Source of the DNA: Candidatus Aalborgicola bjergmarkensis | GTDB lineage: Bacteria; Pseudomonadota; Gammaproteobacteria; Burkholderiales; Burkholderiaceae_C | DNA length: 64,000 nt | Direction of reading: 5' to 3' | NCBI GenBank assembly: GCA_016708725.1 | Contig: JADJFE010000003.1 | Span: forward strand, 417,154 to 481,153 | Shown here: in pieces, positions 1 through 7,645 of the stretch | How the letters are laid out: the number at the start of each line of letters is the position of its first letter | Position numbering within the stretch: the first letter of the stretch is position 1 | Translations under genes and position numbers: made by a program | Notes under the pieces: model-generated | What the model was told of the DNA's origin: nothing | Databases searched by the model: none | Seen by the model: only the letters and a program-made list of their open reading frames with translations

Positions 1-95
1 CGTTGGCTTCAATAGGAGCGGTTTGCATGCGATTGGACTTTGGATATATTTTGGACTTTGAACAAAATGCAGAACCACCATTCAATCTCCGCCAG

Positions 96-371
96 TCAGC
101 GATCTTCGCGTGTGTGCCAAACCCGCAAAATGTAGACGGTCGAGTCAACCAGTTCGTAGCGCATTTCGTAGTTACCGACGATGATGCGACGAACCTCGCG
201 CGGCAGATATTGATCCAGTTGCCGTCCACTTTTTGGACGATCAAGTAGCTGCCTGGGTGCAACCGTCAAGGATTGTGCCGTGCGTGCTGCGGCGGTCGGG
301 TTCATCTTGACCAGAAAGTCGTGGAGTCGCGCAACATCAGCTACAGCTTCTTTAGACCATTTCAGCTTCAT
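96..371 (-). CDS. RelE/ParE-family toxin of a split TA operon
   Basis: This 91-residue protein has the RelE/ParE fold pattern: N-terminal MKLKWSKEAVADVARLHDFL helix, a central RPKSGRQ stretch, the REVRRIIVGNYEMRYEL strand pair and a C-terminal VYILRVWHTRED strand. Toxins of this family inhibit gyrase (ParE) or cleave mRNA on ribosomes (RelE); sequence alone does not decide which. Length is normal and the frame is intact. Its ATG (369-371) overlaps the TGA of the upstream iscB fragment as TGATG. Its likely cognate antitoxin is the RHH protein at 3890-4150, now 3.5 kb upstream because a mobile element was inserted between them. The toxin is therefore cut off from its own promoter, and any expression must come from the element. 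Family call is firm; activity is unknown. Confidence 0.85.
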   Translation of the reverse strand: MKLKWSKEAVADVARLHDFLVKMNPTAAARTAQSLTVAPRQLLDRPKSGRQLDQYLPREVRRIIVGNYEMRYELVDSTVYILRVWHTREDR

Positions 372-1526
372 CAGATTGCGCGTGAAACCCCGTCCTTTAG
401 GGCGGGGAGGTAGAGCGCGGGATGCGAAGCATCCCTATGCTGCGGTGGCGTACCTGTCACGTCCGTTTTTGCCACCAGTGAATACCCGTATCCATCCCCG
501 CGTTGCACGACTGTGCAAAAACGGTGCGATACGCCCTGAACCAAACCCTTGCGGGTTTGAATGTTGAAACTGCCAGTCGCCCGAACCGCAACCCGTCCGG
601 TGTAAGTACCGGCTTTCTTTCCGGTGGTGACTTCGGCTTTCACCATGTCGCCGGTCTGAAAGCCGTGGATGCTTTTTGAACGGGTCAGGTAGCCGCGCAC
701 ACAGCCATACTTGTCCAGCCGGGTGCGCTGGTAACTTCCACGACCCATAGACTTGATGGATAGGGTCGGCTTTTGCCAATCCGTAATGCCGTTCACTTCC
801 CCAACGCAGGCCGCATCCAGTGCATGGGTTTTTGGAATGCCAAATTGACTGCGGTTGAACTTGGTTCTGCCGCCTGATGCGGTTTCAACTGCCAGCTCGG
901 TGGTTTTGAGGGCATTGGTCAAAGCCCAGCGGGTTGCATTGACAGCGGCGGCATCCTTGAGTGGCCGTTTGGCTTGTGCCAGAACGCGCTTGAGTACGTC
1001 TGATCTCTTTGCCAGAAACACTTCAGCAGGCAAAGCGCCTTTTTTCTGATTGCAGCATTGGCAGGCCAGGGTGAGGTTGCTGATGCGTTCTGAGCCACCT
1101 TGGGACTTGGGGTGAATGTGCTCGATTTGCAGCGGCACGTCCTTTGAACCACAGTAGGCGCAAGTTCGGCCCCACTTCTCCAGCAGATATTCCCGTACTT
1201 CGTACCCGGCCAGTGTGCCCTGTTGGTACTGTGCGCCCTCAATCTCTGGATTCTCCAGCGCCTGCGTATCAAAGCGTACCAGCTCCGTGCTGATGGCCGA
1301 TACCGGGGCTAAACGTTCAAGGCGGCGCACCCAAGCCATACAGGTATCAACCCGATGTTGCAGACTCGGTGCCAGCCTGCCTTTTTTCTTGTTGCCACGG
1401 TTAAGAAAGCGGGGCGCACGGTAGCGCAGCTTGCTACGCCGTAGCCTGCGGTGTGCCCGCCTTGAGGTGATCGCTTCGCTGATCTGCCTGCCACGGTGGT
1501 GTAGCTCGAACAGGTTTACCACGGCC
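371..1526 (-). pseudogene. iscB: IscB RuvC-HNH nuclease, C-terminal part (split by IS)
   Basis: The 385-codon fragment carries most of IscB: the HHRGRQ stretch, the arginine-rich bridge helix (RRAHRRLRRSK), RuvC-II (APVSAISTELVRFD), an HNH domain with CAYC and IEHIHPK...SNLTLAC, and RuvC-III (KTHALDAACVG). Joined to the N-terminal fragment (3364-3599) after removing the IS and one target copy, the frame is exactly continuous: 236 + 1156 nt = 464 codons. In that numbering the catalytic residues are D60, E160, the HNH histidine H215, and H313/D316. IscB is the omega-RNA-guided ancestor of Cas9. The last ~18 residues (ALYLPALKDGVSRAI) are encoded by the right-end hairpin and flank, and the TGA overlaps the toxin ATG. 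Translation here could only start at the GTG at 1526-1528, leaving a protein without PLMP and RuvC-I. Confidence 0.9.
388..407 (-). repeat. Right-end hairpin of the ISC element
   Basis: CCCCGTCC-TTTA-GGGCGGGG forms an 8-bp stem with one G:T pair. It closely matches the hairpin at the other end (3865-3880). Paired subterminal hairpins are the recognition structures of IS200/IS605-type ends. The iscB frame reads through this hairpin. Confidence 0.75.
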
Positions 1527-1536
1527 ACATCTTTGT
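1527..1536. repeat. Target duplication, copy 1, of the IS inside iscB
   Basis: The 10-mer ACATCTTTGT (plus strand) is identical to 3364-3373 at the other border of the inserted element. Keeping one copy restores the iscB frame (codons E-D-K-D-V). Confidence 0.85.
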
Positions 1537-3363
1537 TGATTCGTCCAAACTTACCCTAAGTTTTTCCCCAACTTTTGGCCCCCTGTAACCACCCGCCGCC
1601 GAGGGGAAGTGCGTCAAATAATTTCTTCAACGACGAAAAACAAAATGTACCGAAATCGCTTAACGGTGCATTGGGAAACTTTGCGCTGATGGCAGGCAAA
1701 TCGCTTACAGATATAGATTGGGCGGGAGGTTCTGACCAAGATTCAGTATCCGGGATGAGGACAAGGTGGCGTCGTCCAGGATTGTTCGCCAAGGTTTCCA
1801 AACTCCCTGGATTTGGCAATACATCTCGACGTTGTTTGCTCAACGAATCTACACATCCGATCACCTCTTTATGTTTCGCAACCGTGATATCAACAACATC
1901 TTGCGCATCCTGTTTCGTCAATGTTCCGCACAGTGCTGGTAGGTGAAAAGCGATTCGATCAGCATCCTTCACTTGCCCCATTCCCAGTCGCTTGCCTACA
2001 CCAAACAGTGATTCAAGGACATCGGTGCTGATGGGCAAACCCGTTTGATTCAACCCCAGCCTATTGGCAATTTCCAACTGTGACTTTGCCCAATCAGTAA
2101 AACCGATTCGTATCGAAGAGGATGCGGGCATGACCTCAATCAACTTCTGACATTGCGCGTAGGTTGCAAGGTTCAACCCCTCTTGTTTGAGGATTTTTGA
2201 CATGCCAGCATCGACTTTGCATCGCGAAGGAATCGTTTGATAAACGGCTCACACTCGGGCAATTGATCCAAGCTTGCTCTTAATTTCGCTAACATCGGTG
2301 CGTCTTCAGCCTGGTTTTGCGGCACATGTTTGAGCAGTTTGTCCGCCCATTCGACCAAACGGTGCAAGTTCATAAAGCGGGCTTTGGTCGAGACCTTCGG
2401 AGGTGCAAGGCATGCCAAGATCGTCTGTTTGAGTTTCTTGGACACTTGGCCGCAGGCTGTGATGAAGGTGTTAAACAACGGATCCTCTGCATATTCGTGC
2501 TTGAAAAGATTGGCAACCATATGGGAGAGATCGTCGATGCACTCAAGGGATGTCCCTTGTTCATTCAACAAGCGGATGGCCTTTTCAAGATCGGTTCCGC
2601 CGTCTTTGAGGAAAGCAGCGGGAAAAATCCCACTTTGGCAAATACTTTGCGTAAAAATTCGGCAATCGTTTCGCCATTCCAGGATTCCTCAACAGCGGTG
2701 GCGACACACTGAACATCCGCCAATCCTGGCGCATACTCATTTTGTTCATGGTGCCTGAGATTCAATGCCAGTACGCTGAGTATCTTCCCCGAGCCCAGTC
2801 CTATGCTGATATCAATAAGCCAAACCGTTTGCATTGCACCCCCAGCAGCGTTGCCAAGGGATTGGACGAACGTTTGCATTTTTGCGATGGATAGACGGGA
2901 TACATAGTTGCTGACCGTTTGTGGACAAGGTGTCTTCAGCAGACCAAGGTAGGGGGCAAGCACGGCCAACACTCTTGCAATTGCACGGAATCCGATTCGT
3001 GCTGAGAGGAACAAGCACAAAACAAGGAAAACAACATCCACTTTGTTTTGGATGCACGCTACTGCTTGCTTGCCTTGTTTCGCCAATTCAGCTTTGGCTG
3101 CCTTGGCCTCCCTTTAAATTTATCTCGTTCTTTTTTAGTCGCCGGATTTCTTTACGAATCGCACGCACTTTGGTGGCACGATCAATCGCTTTTTTTTTCC
3201 AAACCTCTCGACTCTTGTGCAGCTTTGACTTTTCACTCATGATGATGTTCCAGTAACAATGCGAGAAATCATAAAACGAAGAACGACGTTTTCTTGTTCG
3301 GGCAAGTAGGGCCATTTCTTGGGGGAAAGAAATTGGTTATTTTGAAGCATTTTTGGACAGCCT
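1537..3363 (-). mobile_element. IS element (~1.83 kb) inserted in iscB
   Basis: Bounded by perfect 10-bp direct repeats. Both inner ends carry GTCCAAA about five bases in from the border, in opposite orientation, as short inverted repeats. The element holds one DDE-type transposase gene broken into four frames. I do not recognise the family with certainty; the basic coiled N-terminus followed by a DDE core resembles unclassified ISNCY-type transposases. Confidence 0.75.
1556..3240 (-). pseudogene. DDE-type transposase, three frameshifts
   Basis: The start is ATG at 3238-3240 (MSEKSKLHKSREVWKKKAID), a basic helix. Reading then moves through four frames: 3088-3240, to 3086-2565, to 2571-2173, to 2203-1556. 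Homology across the joins is smooth if one base is removed from GGG near 3115, one T is removed from TTTTT near 2625, and one A is added to AAAAA near 2197. The repaired product is about 560 residues. Candidate catalytic acids are the Asp in WLIDISIGLGSGK, the Asp in LKDGGTDLEKA and the Glu in STDVLESLFG. All three breaks are at homopolymer runs, so either decay or consensus error could explain them. Family not certain. Confidence 0.65.
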
Positions 3364-3373
3364 ACATCTTTGT
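3364..3373. repeat. Target duplication, copy 2, of the IS inside iscB
   Basis: ACATCTTTGT, identical to 1527-1536; marks the other border of the nested IS. Confidence 0.85.
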
Positions 3374-3599
3374 CCTCTGTCTCACGCACCAACGCTATGC
3401 CGGTGGTTTTGCTGCCGGGGTCGAGTTTGACCCGCAACATCTGAAATTCGCTATCTTCGGCCTTGCGGTCAATAATGCGAATGGTGAACGGCATCACCTT
3501 ATGTACACGCGCCCGACCACGCTCCAGTAACAATCTGGCGCGTTTCTCGCTGCATGGCATCAGTGGTCTGCCGCTCCTGTCTAAAACAAATACTGCCAT
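3364..3599 (-). pseudogene. iscB: IscB N-terminal part (PLMP domain and RuvC-I)
   Basis: ATG at 3597-3599 opens MAVFVLDRSGRPLMPCSEKR, the PLMP domain that names IscB, followed by LLLERGRARVHK and RuvC-I, LRVKLDPGSKTTGIAL, with the catalytic Asp at residue 60. The genuine coding sequence stops at the target duplication (3364-3373). Reading continues into the IS as far as a TGA at 3237-3239, giving a 120-residue chimera. The start is preceded by AGAAGGATTTGAA, a good ribosome site that also forms the end of the omega-RNA, as is usual for these loci. No nuclease can be made from this piece alone. Confidence 0.9.
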
Positions 3600-3886
3600 T
3601 TCAAATCCTTCTGCCCTTACGGGCCTAGTTACGCTGGTCTTGCGACCAATCTCCCCTCGGGAATGTCAGCAACCGGCTCCTACTCTTGCGAGTAGCGACA
3701 AAGACCTTCGACCCTTTACCTTTGGTCTGCATGATTCTCAAGCCTTGCAGAGCAGCAGACTGAGGAAGCATCTGCTGGTGCGTCTTGACGACCTGTTACT
3801 AACGTAGCGGGTTGAGTACCGCTTTCCCTGTTTCAGCCTAGCTATCAGCTTTTGGCTTCAAGCTCCGCCCTTTAGGGCGGGGTGAT
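3600..3886 (-). ncRNA. Omega-RNA (guide scaffold) of the IscB element
   Basis: There is no plausible gene in this 290-nt stretch directly upstream of iscB, but on the minus strand it is full of compact hairpins: GGTCGCAAGACC, CTACTCGCAAGAGTAG and GGCCCGTAAGGGC, each with a GNAA-type loop, and the left-end stem CCGCCCTTTAGGGCGG. This position, size and hairpin style match IscB omega-RNAs, which carry the scaffold just upstream of iscB and take the guide from host DNA outside the left end. Here that flank is the last codons of the antitoxin gene, so the guide would match the antitoxin 3' end. The leader itself is not interrupted by the nested IS. Confidence 0.75.
3865..3880 (-). repeat. Left-end hairpin of the ISC element
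   Basis: CCGCCC-TTTA-GGGCGG, a perfect 6-bp stem, near-identical to the right-end hairpin at 388-407. Confidence 0.75.
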
Positions 3887-3889
3887 TGA

Positions 3890-4150
3890 CTATTGCGGTA
3901 CGGGCAATGGATTACCAGTTGACAGGCTCGCCGCCCATGCCTCGACATCAGCTTGGTCAACAACTCGACCCGCGGTGACATCGGCCAGACCCTCCAGGGT
4001 TAAGCGGTGACGTTCTTCTTCCTCACTAACCCAGGCGACTAAGGCCTGTTTGACAATCCAAGCTCGCGGACGATCCAGTTGTGCGGCCAAGTCATCAATC
4101 TTCCTGGCCAGTGGTAGCGGCACGTGGGCAGTCAGCACTTTCGTATCCAT
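3890..4150 (-). CDS. RHH-type (ParD/CopG-like) antitoxin
   Basis: The ATG at 4148-4150 (MDTKVLTAHVPLPLARKIDD) has GGAG at a good distance; an earlier in-frame start at 4168 is less likely. The 86-residue protein opens with a ribbon-helix-helix pattern: a basic/hydrophobic strand, two helices (LARKIDDLAAQL and RAWIVKQALVAWV), then an acidic C-terminal tail likely to bind the toxin. Such antitoxins neutralise a RelE/ParE toxin and repress their own promoter through an inverted repeat, a candidate for which lies at 4168-4198. The gene ends in TAG right at the left border of the ISC element, so its partner toxin (96-371) is separated from it by 3.5 kb. Confidence 0.8.
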   Translation of the reverse strand: MDTKVLTAHVPLPLARKIDDLAAQLDRPRAWIVKQALVAWVSEEEERHRLTLEGLADVTAGRVVDQADVEAWAASLSTGNPLPVPQ

Positions 4151-4167
4151 TGATAGTCTCCATTTCA

Positions 4168-4198
4168 ATCAAATCCAATCTTAATGATTCAATTTGAT
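4168..4198 (-). promoter_or_regulatory. Candidate antitoxin operator/promoter
   Basis: ATCAAAT (4168-4174) and ATTTGAT (4192-4198) form an inverted repeat 17 bases apart in an A+T-rich stretch just upstream of the antitoxin start. RHH antitoxins bind sites like this to autoregulate. No footprint evidence; inferred. Confidence 0.4.
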
Positions 4199-4267
4199 TA
4201 ATGCAAGAGGATGGCAAATTGAACAGGGCCAGCTGTGGGATGAATTGCGTGTTGAGCACATGTGGAT

Positions 4268-4567
4268 TCACTTGGTTCCAGGTTGCGCCAGGGTCTTGGC
4301 AATCGCCAGTTGCATCACCAGAAGTTCCACGCCACGCGGCAGCCATAGGCCAATGATCTGCCCTGGCCGCACCCCCGCCTCCATCAGTCGCGCAGCCGCA
4401 CGGTCAGCCAGCGCATCGAGTTCGCCATACGACAGGAGGCGCTCGCCATGGATCAGCGCGATCTGCTGCGGGGCGCGACGGGCCGTGGCTTCGAAGAGAT
4501 CGGCCAGAATCTCGTTTCGGATCAATTCCGGGCGGCTAGGGCCGTGGAGAATATCGGCGTGGGGCAT
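4268..4567 (-). pseudogene. Truncated AMP-binding/peptide-synthetase-like gene (N-terminus only)
   Basis: The ATG at 4565-4567 opens MPHADILHGPSRPELIRNEI and continues through the typical start of an adenylation domain (SYGELDALADRAAARL, RPGQIIGLWLPRGVELLVMQLAIAKT). Homology stops after about 93 residues, before the ATP-binding A3 motif, and the reading frame ends in unrelated residues (LAQPGTK). Intact family members run past 1000 residues. The break lies beside the TA operon, so acquisition of that module may have removed the rest. It sits about 50 bp downstream of hslR on the same strand. No function is expected. Confidence 0.65.
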
Positions 4568-4616
4568 GGACAAAAACCTCAATGTGGATAGGGTATTCAG
4601 GATTGCACCAACCTGC

Positions 4617-4994
4617 CTACTCACCAGCCATCCCTCGAATAAGCCTGCCCTCGCGTTTGGTCGGTCGTCCTTTGAGATTTGACCCAGGCACCGGTGCCAG
4701 CCTGCGTAGTTCCTGGTCAGCTACGCGGCGCGTGATACTGTCCTCGGTCTCCGCGTAAAGCATCCGCGCCTCTGGAGCCGCTCGGCGCTGTTCTGACAGC
4801 CCTTTGACGATGACGATACATCGCGTGTCACCGATCACGATGTCAAGTTCGTCACCCGGTTTCAGATCGCGTGCCGGTTTGACCTGCTCACCATTGACCT
4901 TGACCTTGTGGTTGCCAACCGCTGCGGCAGACAGGCTGCGGGTCTTGAAGAACCTGGCTGCCCACAGCCATTTGTCGATACGGACTCCATCCAC
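4617..4994 (-). CDS. hslR: RNA-binding S4 domain protein, Hsp15
   Basis: The 125-residue protein has the S4 RNA-binding domain at the N-terminus (RIDKWLWAARFFKTRS, KVNGEQVKPARDLKPGDELDI) and a basic tail (LKGRPTKREGRLIR). Hsp15 binds free 50S ribosomal subunits that still carry a nascent chain and helps rescue them after heat stress. The start chosen is GTG at 4992-4994, with AAGAGG eight bases upstream and the normal family N-terminus DGVRIDKWLW. Length is normal. Confidence 0.85.
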   Translation of the reverse strand: MDGVRIDKWLWAARFFKTRSLSAAAVGNHKVKVNGEQVKPARDLKPGDELDIVIGDTRCIVIVKGLSEQRRAAPEARMLYAETEDSITRRVADQELRRLAPVPGSNLKGRPTKREGRLIRGMAGE

Positions 4995-5217
4995 TTGCGA
5001 AACCTCTTTTCAATACGCGGATTGCATAAGGGGATTGTGCCCGTCTTTCCATCCTTTTGAGCGGTAAAGCCTTAAAGCCACAACCCAGCCGCCAGTCTGT
5101 GGCCGGTTCAGCCGGAAATCTTCAACAGCGACCAGGGGTCACAATTCACCAGTGAGCATATGACAACATCTTTGGTTTGCCAGCCAACTGGCAAACTTGC
5201 TGAATTGCTCCTGATTC

Positions 5218-5268
5218 AATAGTTGCCCCCGCTTATCCCATAAGGCTTACAGCCCGATTCGCCATACA
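5218..5268 (+). repeat. Dispersed repeat A, copy 1
   Basis: Carries the family core (TAGTTGCCCCCGCTTATCCCATAAGG... ending in ACAGCCCGATT). Copy 2 is in the opposite orientation 80 bp away, so the two could form a large stem. The gene-free stretch 4995-5423 holds only this pair and spacer DNA. Confidence 0.65.
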
Positions 5269-5346
5269 AAAACACCCGAAAACGGCTCGTTTTGATGCCT
5301 CATGGCGGCATCAGCATCGCGCTGACCCGTTTTAAAGGGCAAAATT

Positions 5347-5400
5347 CAAGGAAAATCTGGCTGTACGCCTTATGGGATATGCGGGAGTAGCTATGTTTTT
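5347..5400 (-). repeat. Dispersed repeat A, copy 2
   Basis: Reverse-orientation copy: read on the minus strand it has ATAGCTACTCCCGCATATCC, then CATAAGGCGTACAGCC. Lies just before the broken hsdM. Confidence 0.65.
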
Positions 5401-5423
5401 TATAGATACAGCGCCGCAGACGA

Positions 5424-5936
5424 ATGCGCTCATTCACAGGAATCACATCCAGCCTGCACGAAAATGACAATGCCTTGCTGGAAGAAGAACACAGCGGCGA
5501 AGAAGCCGTGTTTGGCGGCTTTGACAAAATCAACAAAGCCAGCATTGCCGAGCGGCTGAAAGAGATCAAGGGCGACAAAGACACCAAAGACGAGATGGCG
5601 GTACTCAACACCTGGCTCAAACTCTCCGCCACCGAAGCCGACCTCAAAAAGCGTCTGAAAGAGTCAGAGGCCGCTTTGGACGCCGCCGCCTACGCCCACT
5701 ATCCCAAACTCACCAAGCCCGAGGTGCAAACGCTGGTGGTGGACGACAAATGGCTGGCCACCTTGAGCGCCGCCATCCACGGCGAAATGGACCGCATCAG
5801 CCAGGGACTGACCCAGCGGGTGAAAGAGTTGGCCGAAAGATATGAGACGCCTGTGGCGCAGATGGTGAACCGCGTGAGCGAGATGGAAGCCAAGGTCAAC
5901 CAGCATCTGGGCAAGATGGGGTTTGCATGGAACTGA
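5424..5936 (+). pseudogene. hsdM: Type I methyltransferase HsdM, C-terminal remnant
   Basis: About 150 residues match the C-terminal helical region of HsdM: a coiled stretch (LKKRLKESEAALDAAAYAHY), the strongly conserved LVVDDKWLATL block, and the terminal ELAERYETP...KVNQHLGKMGFAWN. The whole SAM-binding and NPPY-containing catalytic part, some 350 or more residues, is missing. The first ~18 codons of the open frame come from dispersed repeat B, so the true homologous part starts near 5478. Normal HsdM methylates one strand of the site chosen by HsdS. No hsdR was found in the window, so no working type I system is encoded here. Confidence 0.75.
5427..5477 (+). repeat. Dispersed repeat B, copy 1
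   Basis: CACAGGAATCACATCCAGCC followed by AATGACAATGCCTTG, matching 26960-27008 almost base for base. It lies at the truncation point of the hsdM remnant and supplies the first ATG of that reading frame. Confidence 0.7.
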
Positions 5937-5941
5937 GCCGG

Positions 5942-6024
5942 GGTGATGCTGAAATTGCTATGACTTTAGTATCTGCTTGCGCACGTTCTATGGGGGATGT
6001 AGGCCGATTTGGCATAAATTTTGG
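5942..6024 (+). repeat. Dispersed repeat A, copy 3 (extended form)
   Basis: Starts GGTGATGCTGAAATTGCTAT and runs through GCGCACGTTCTATGGGGGAT to AGGCCGATTTGGCATAA. Nearly the same extended unit recurs at 6404-6472. Lies between the hsdM remnant and parD. Confidence 0.75.
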
Positions 6025-6051
6025 ATCAACCAGCAGATCGTAACTCGACTA

Positions 6052-6082
6052 CAAGCTATTAATGATTAACATCTATTAATTA
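6052..6082 (+). promoter_or_regulatory. Candidate parD operator
   Basis: CTATTAATGATTAACATC followed by TATTAATTA: a short repeated ATTAAT unit in an A+T-rich stretch about 20 bp upstream of parD. Inferred operator for an autoregulated RHH antitoxin. Confidence 0.3.
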
Positions 6083-6099
6083 CATTCTTGGAGAGAGCC

Positions 6100-6378
6100 A
6101 TGCCAACCAGTGTCGCGTTAAGTGAGCATTTTGAGAATTTTGTGAAACAACAGGTCAGCGTTGGTCGATTCAACAACGTCAGCGAGGTGGTTCGTGCAGG
6201 TCTGCGCTTGCTCGAAGACCAAGAGCAGCTTCAGGCACTGAAGCTGCAAGAGCTGCGCACAGCCATCCATGCGGGTGCGGCCAGCGGTGCGAGTGTCGAT
6301 TCTGAGCAAGTCTTTGATCGCCTGGAGCGCAAATACCAAGATGCGCAAGACACAGCCCCCACTGTGGGCACCCTCTGA
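6100..6378 (+). CDS. parD: Orphan ParD-family antitoxin
   Basis: The 92-residue protein starts at ATG 6100 (MPTSVALSEHFENFVKQQVS) with GGAGAG upstream; the TTG at 6088 lies before that ribosome site. It shows the ParD pattern: RHH DNA-binding N-terminus, VGRFNNVSEVVRAGLRLLED helix pair, then a partly disordered toxin-binding tail. Normally parE follows with a short overlap. Here no parE follows; dispersed repeat A and then a DUF1016 gene come next. It is therefore an orphan antitoxin, perhaps left when its toxin was lost. Confidence 0.85.
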   Translation: MPTSVALSEHFENFVKQQVSVGRFNNVSEVVRAGLRLLEDQEQLQALKLQELRTAIHAGAASGASVDSEQVFDRLERKYQDAQDTAPTVGTL

Positions 6379-6403
6379 TGCAGGTTTAATCAATTGGAGG
6401 CTT

Positions 6404-6472
6404 GGGTGATGCTGAAACTGCTATTACTTCAGTAGCTGCTTGCACACTTTCTACGGGGGATAGAGGCCGATA
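6404..6472 (+). repeat. Dispersed repeat A, copy 4 (extended form)
   Basis: Same extended unit as copy 3 (GGTGATGCTGAAACTGCTAT ... CTACGGGGGATAGAGGCCGAT). It ends against the ATG of the next gene. Confidence 0.75.
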
Positions 6473-7530
6473 TGACCAATAAAATCAATCCATCAGCTTT
6501 TGCACCAGGCACCGATGCAGGCTACCTGGAACTGCTCCAAAACATATCCGACACCTACACCCAGGGTCGCATTCGGGCGGTGCAGGCCGTCAACAGCCAC
6601 ATCACGCAAACCTACTGGCAAGTGGGTCGGCAGATTGTGGAGTTTGAGCAAGACGGCAAAGCCCGGGCCGAGTACGGCAAAGCGCTTATCCGCAAGCTGG
6701 CCAGTGACCTCAGCCTGCGCCACGGCAAGGGGTTCAGCCGCACCAATTTGATCTCCATGCGGCTGCTGTACCTGCGCTACCCAATAAGTCAGACGCTGTC
6801 TGACTTATTGGGCTGGTCGCACTGGGTTGAGCTGCTGAAAATTGACGACCCGCTGGAGCGCAGCTTCTACGAGCAGCAAACCCTGCGCGAGCGCTGGTCC
6901 GTGCGCGAGCTGATCCGGCAAAAGGACAGCGCCCTATTTCTGCGCCTGGCCGCCAGCAAAGACAAAGCCGGTATCCTGCAGCTTGCCGCCCAGGGCCAGC
7001 TCATTGAGCAGCCCGCCGACCTGCTGCGCGAGCCCTATGTGTTCGAGTTTCTGAAAATCCCCGAACCCTACCTGGTGTCGGAGACGCAACTGGAAACCCT
7101 GCTGTGCGACCACCTGCAGCCATTTCTGCTGGAGCTGGGCAAGGGCTTTACCTTTGTTGGGCGGCAATACCGCGTCACATTGAACAACACCCACTACAAG
7201 GTGGACCTGGTTTTTTACCACCGCATCCTGCGCTGCTTTGTGCTGATCGACCTCAAGATCACCGACATGCAGCACCACAACATCGGCCAGATGAACATGT
7301 ACCTGGGCTACTTTGCCGCCGAAGAAAACACCGAAGGCGACAACCCGCCGATTGGCATCATCCTGAGCCGCAACAAGGACGAGCTGCTGGTCGAATACGC
7401 CACCTACCAAATGAGCAGCCAGCTATTTGTGCAGAAATACCAGCTTTACCTGCCCGAACGCGAAGAACTGCGGCGGGAACTGGAGCTGACCTTGCGCGAA
7501 GCGGGTGCCCGTGACGAGGATTTGCTATGA
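6472..7530 (+). CDS. DUF1016 (YhcG-type) PD-(D/E)XK nuclease family protein
   Basis: The 352-residue protein has both parts of this family: an N-terminal DUF1016_N domain (QAVNSHITQTYWQVGRQIVE, HGKGFSRTNLISMRLLYLRY, LLGWSHWVELLKIDD) and a C-terminal nuclease-like domain with GFTFVGRQYR, YKVDLVFYHRILRCFVLIDLK and GQMNMYLGYF. The D-(x)n-DLK arrangement is the PD-(D/E)XK core. Members often sit inside type I restriction loci and are thought to act in defence or DNA processing; the true role is not settled. The frame is intact and of normal length. It lies between repeat A copies and hsdS. Confidence 0.85.
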   Translation: MTNKINPSAFAPGTDAGYLELLQNISDTYTQGRIRAVQAVNSHITQTYWQVGRQIVEFEQDGKARAEYGKALIRKLASDLSLRHGKGFSRTNLISMRLLYLRYPISQTLSDLLGWSHWVELLKIDDPLERSFYEQQTLRERWSVRELIRQKDSALFLRLAASKDKAGILQLAAQGQLIEQPADLLREPYVFEFLKIPEPYLVSETQLETLLCDHLQPFLLELGKGFTFVGRQYRVTLNNTHYKVDLVFYHRILRCFVLIDLKITDMQHHNIGQMNMYLGYFAAEENTEGDNPPIGIILSRNKDELLVEYATYQMSSQLFVQKYQLYLPEREELRRELELTLREAGARDEDLL

Positions 7531-7590
7531 GTTTAATATCTTTCCCCGCACGTTCTACGCGGGCTAGAGGCAGATTTGGCATAAATTTCT
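7520..7590 (+). repeat. Dispersed repeat A, copy 5
   Basis: TTTGCTATGAGTTTAATATC, then CCCGCACGTTCTACGCGGG and AGATTTGGCATAAATTT. Overlaps the last codons of the DUF1016 gene. Confidence 0.7.
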
Positions 7591-7645
7591 GCTGGCAAAG
7601 GCCGTTTGACCGGACTTTGGCGGGTGTGTTGCGGGCGGGTGCGGT

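Larger units (their letters stand above)
379..3888 (-). mobile_element. ISC (IscB-encoding, IS200/IS605-type) element inserted between antitoxin and toxin
   Basis: The 3510-bp segment lies between the antitoxin stop codon (3890-3892) and the toxin start codon (371). It has a hairpin near each end, an omega-RNA-like leader, an IscB gene and no TnpA, so it is non-autonomous. CAATC occurs at both borders (374-378 and 3884-3888), so the exact border can slide by up to five bases. Removing the segment leaves TAG-TCAATCTG-ATG between antitoxin and toxin, an 8-nt gap typical of a TA operon. Without the nested IS the element would be about 1.67 kb. Lack of a target duplication fits Y1-transposase peel-and-paste elements. 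Confidence 0.8.

Noticed and set aside
3..248. Open frame on the plus strand opposite the toxin gene
   Set aside because: It is a shadow of the RelE/ParE gene on the minus strand and has no family pattern.
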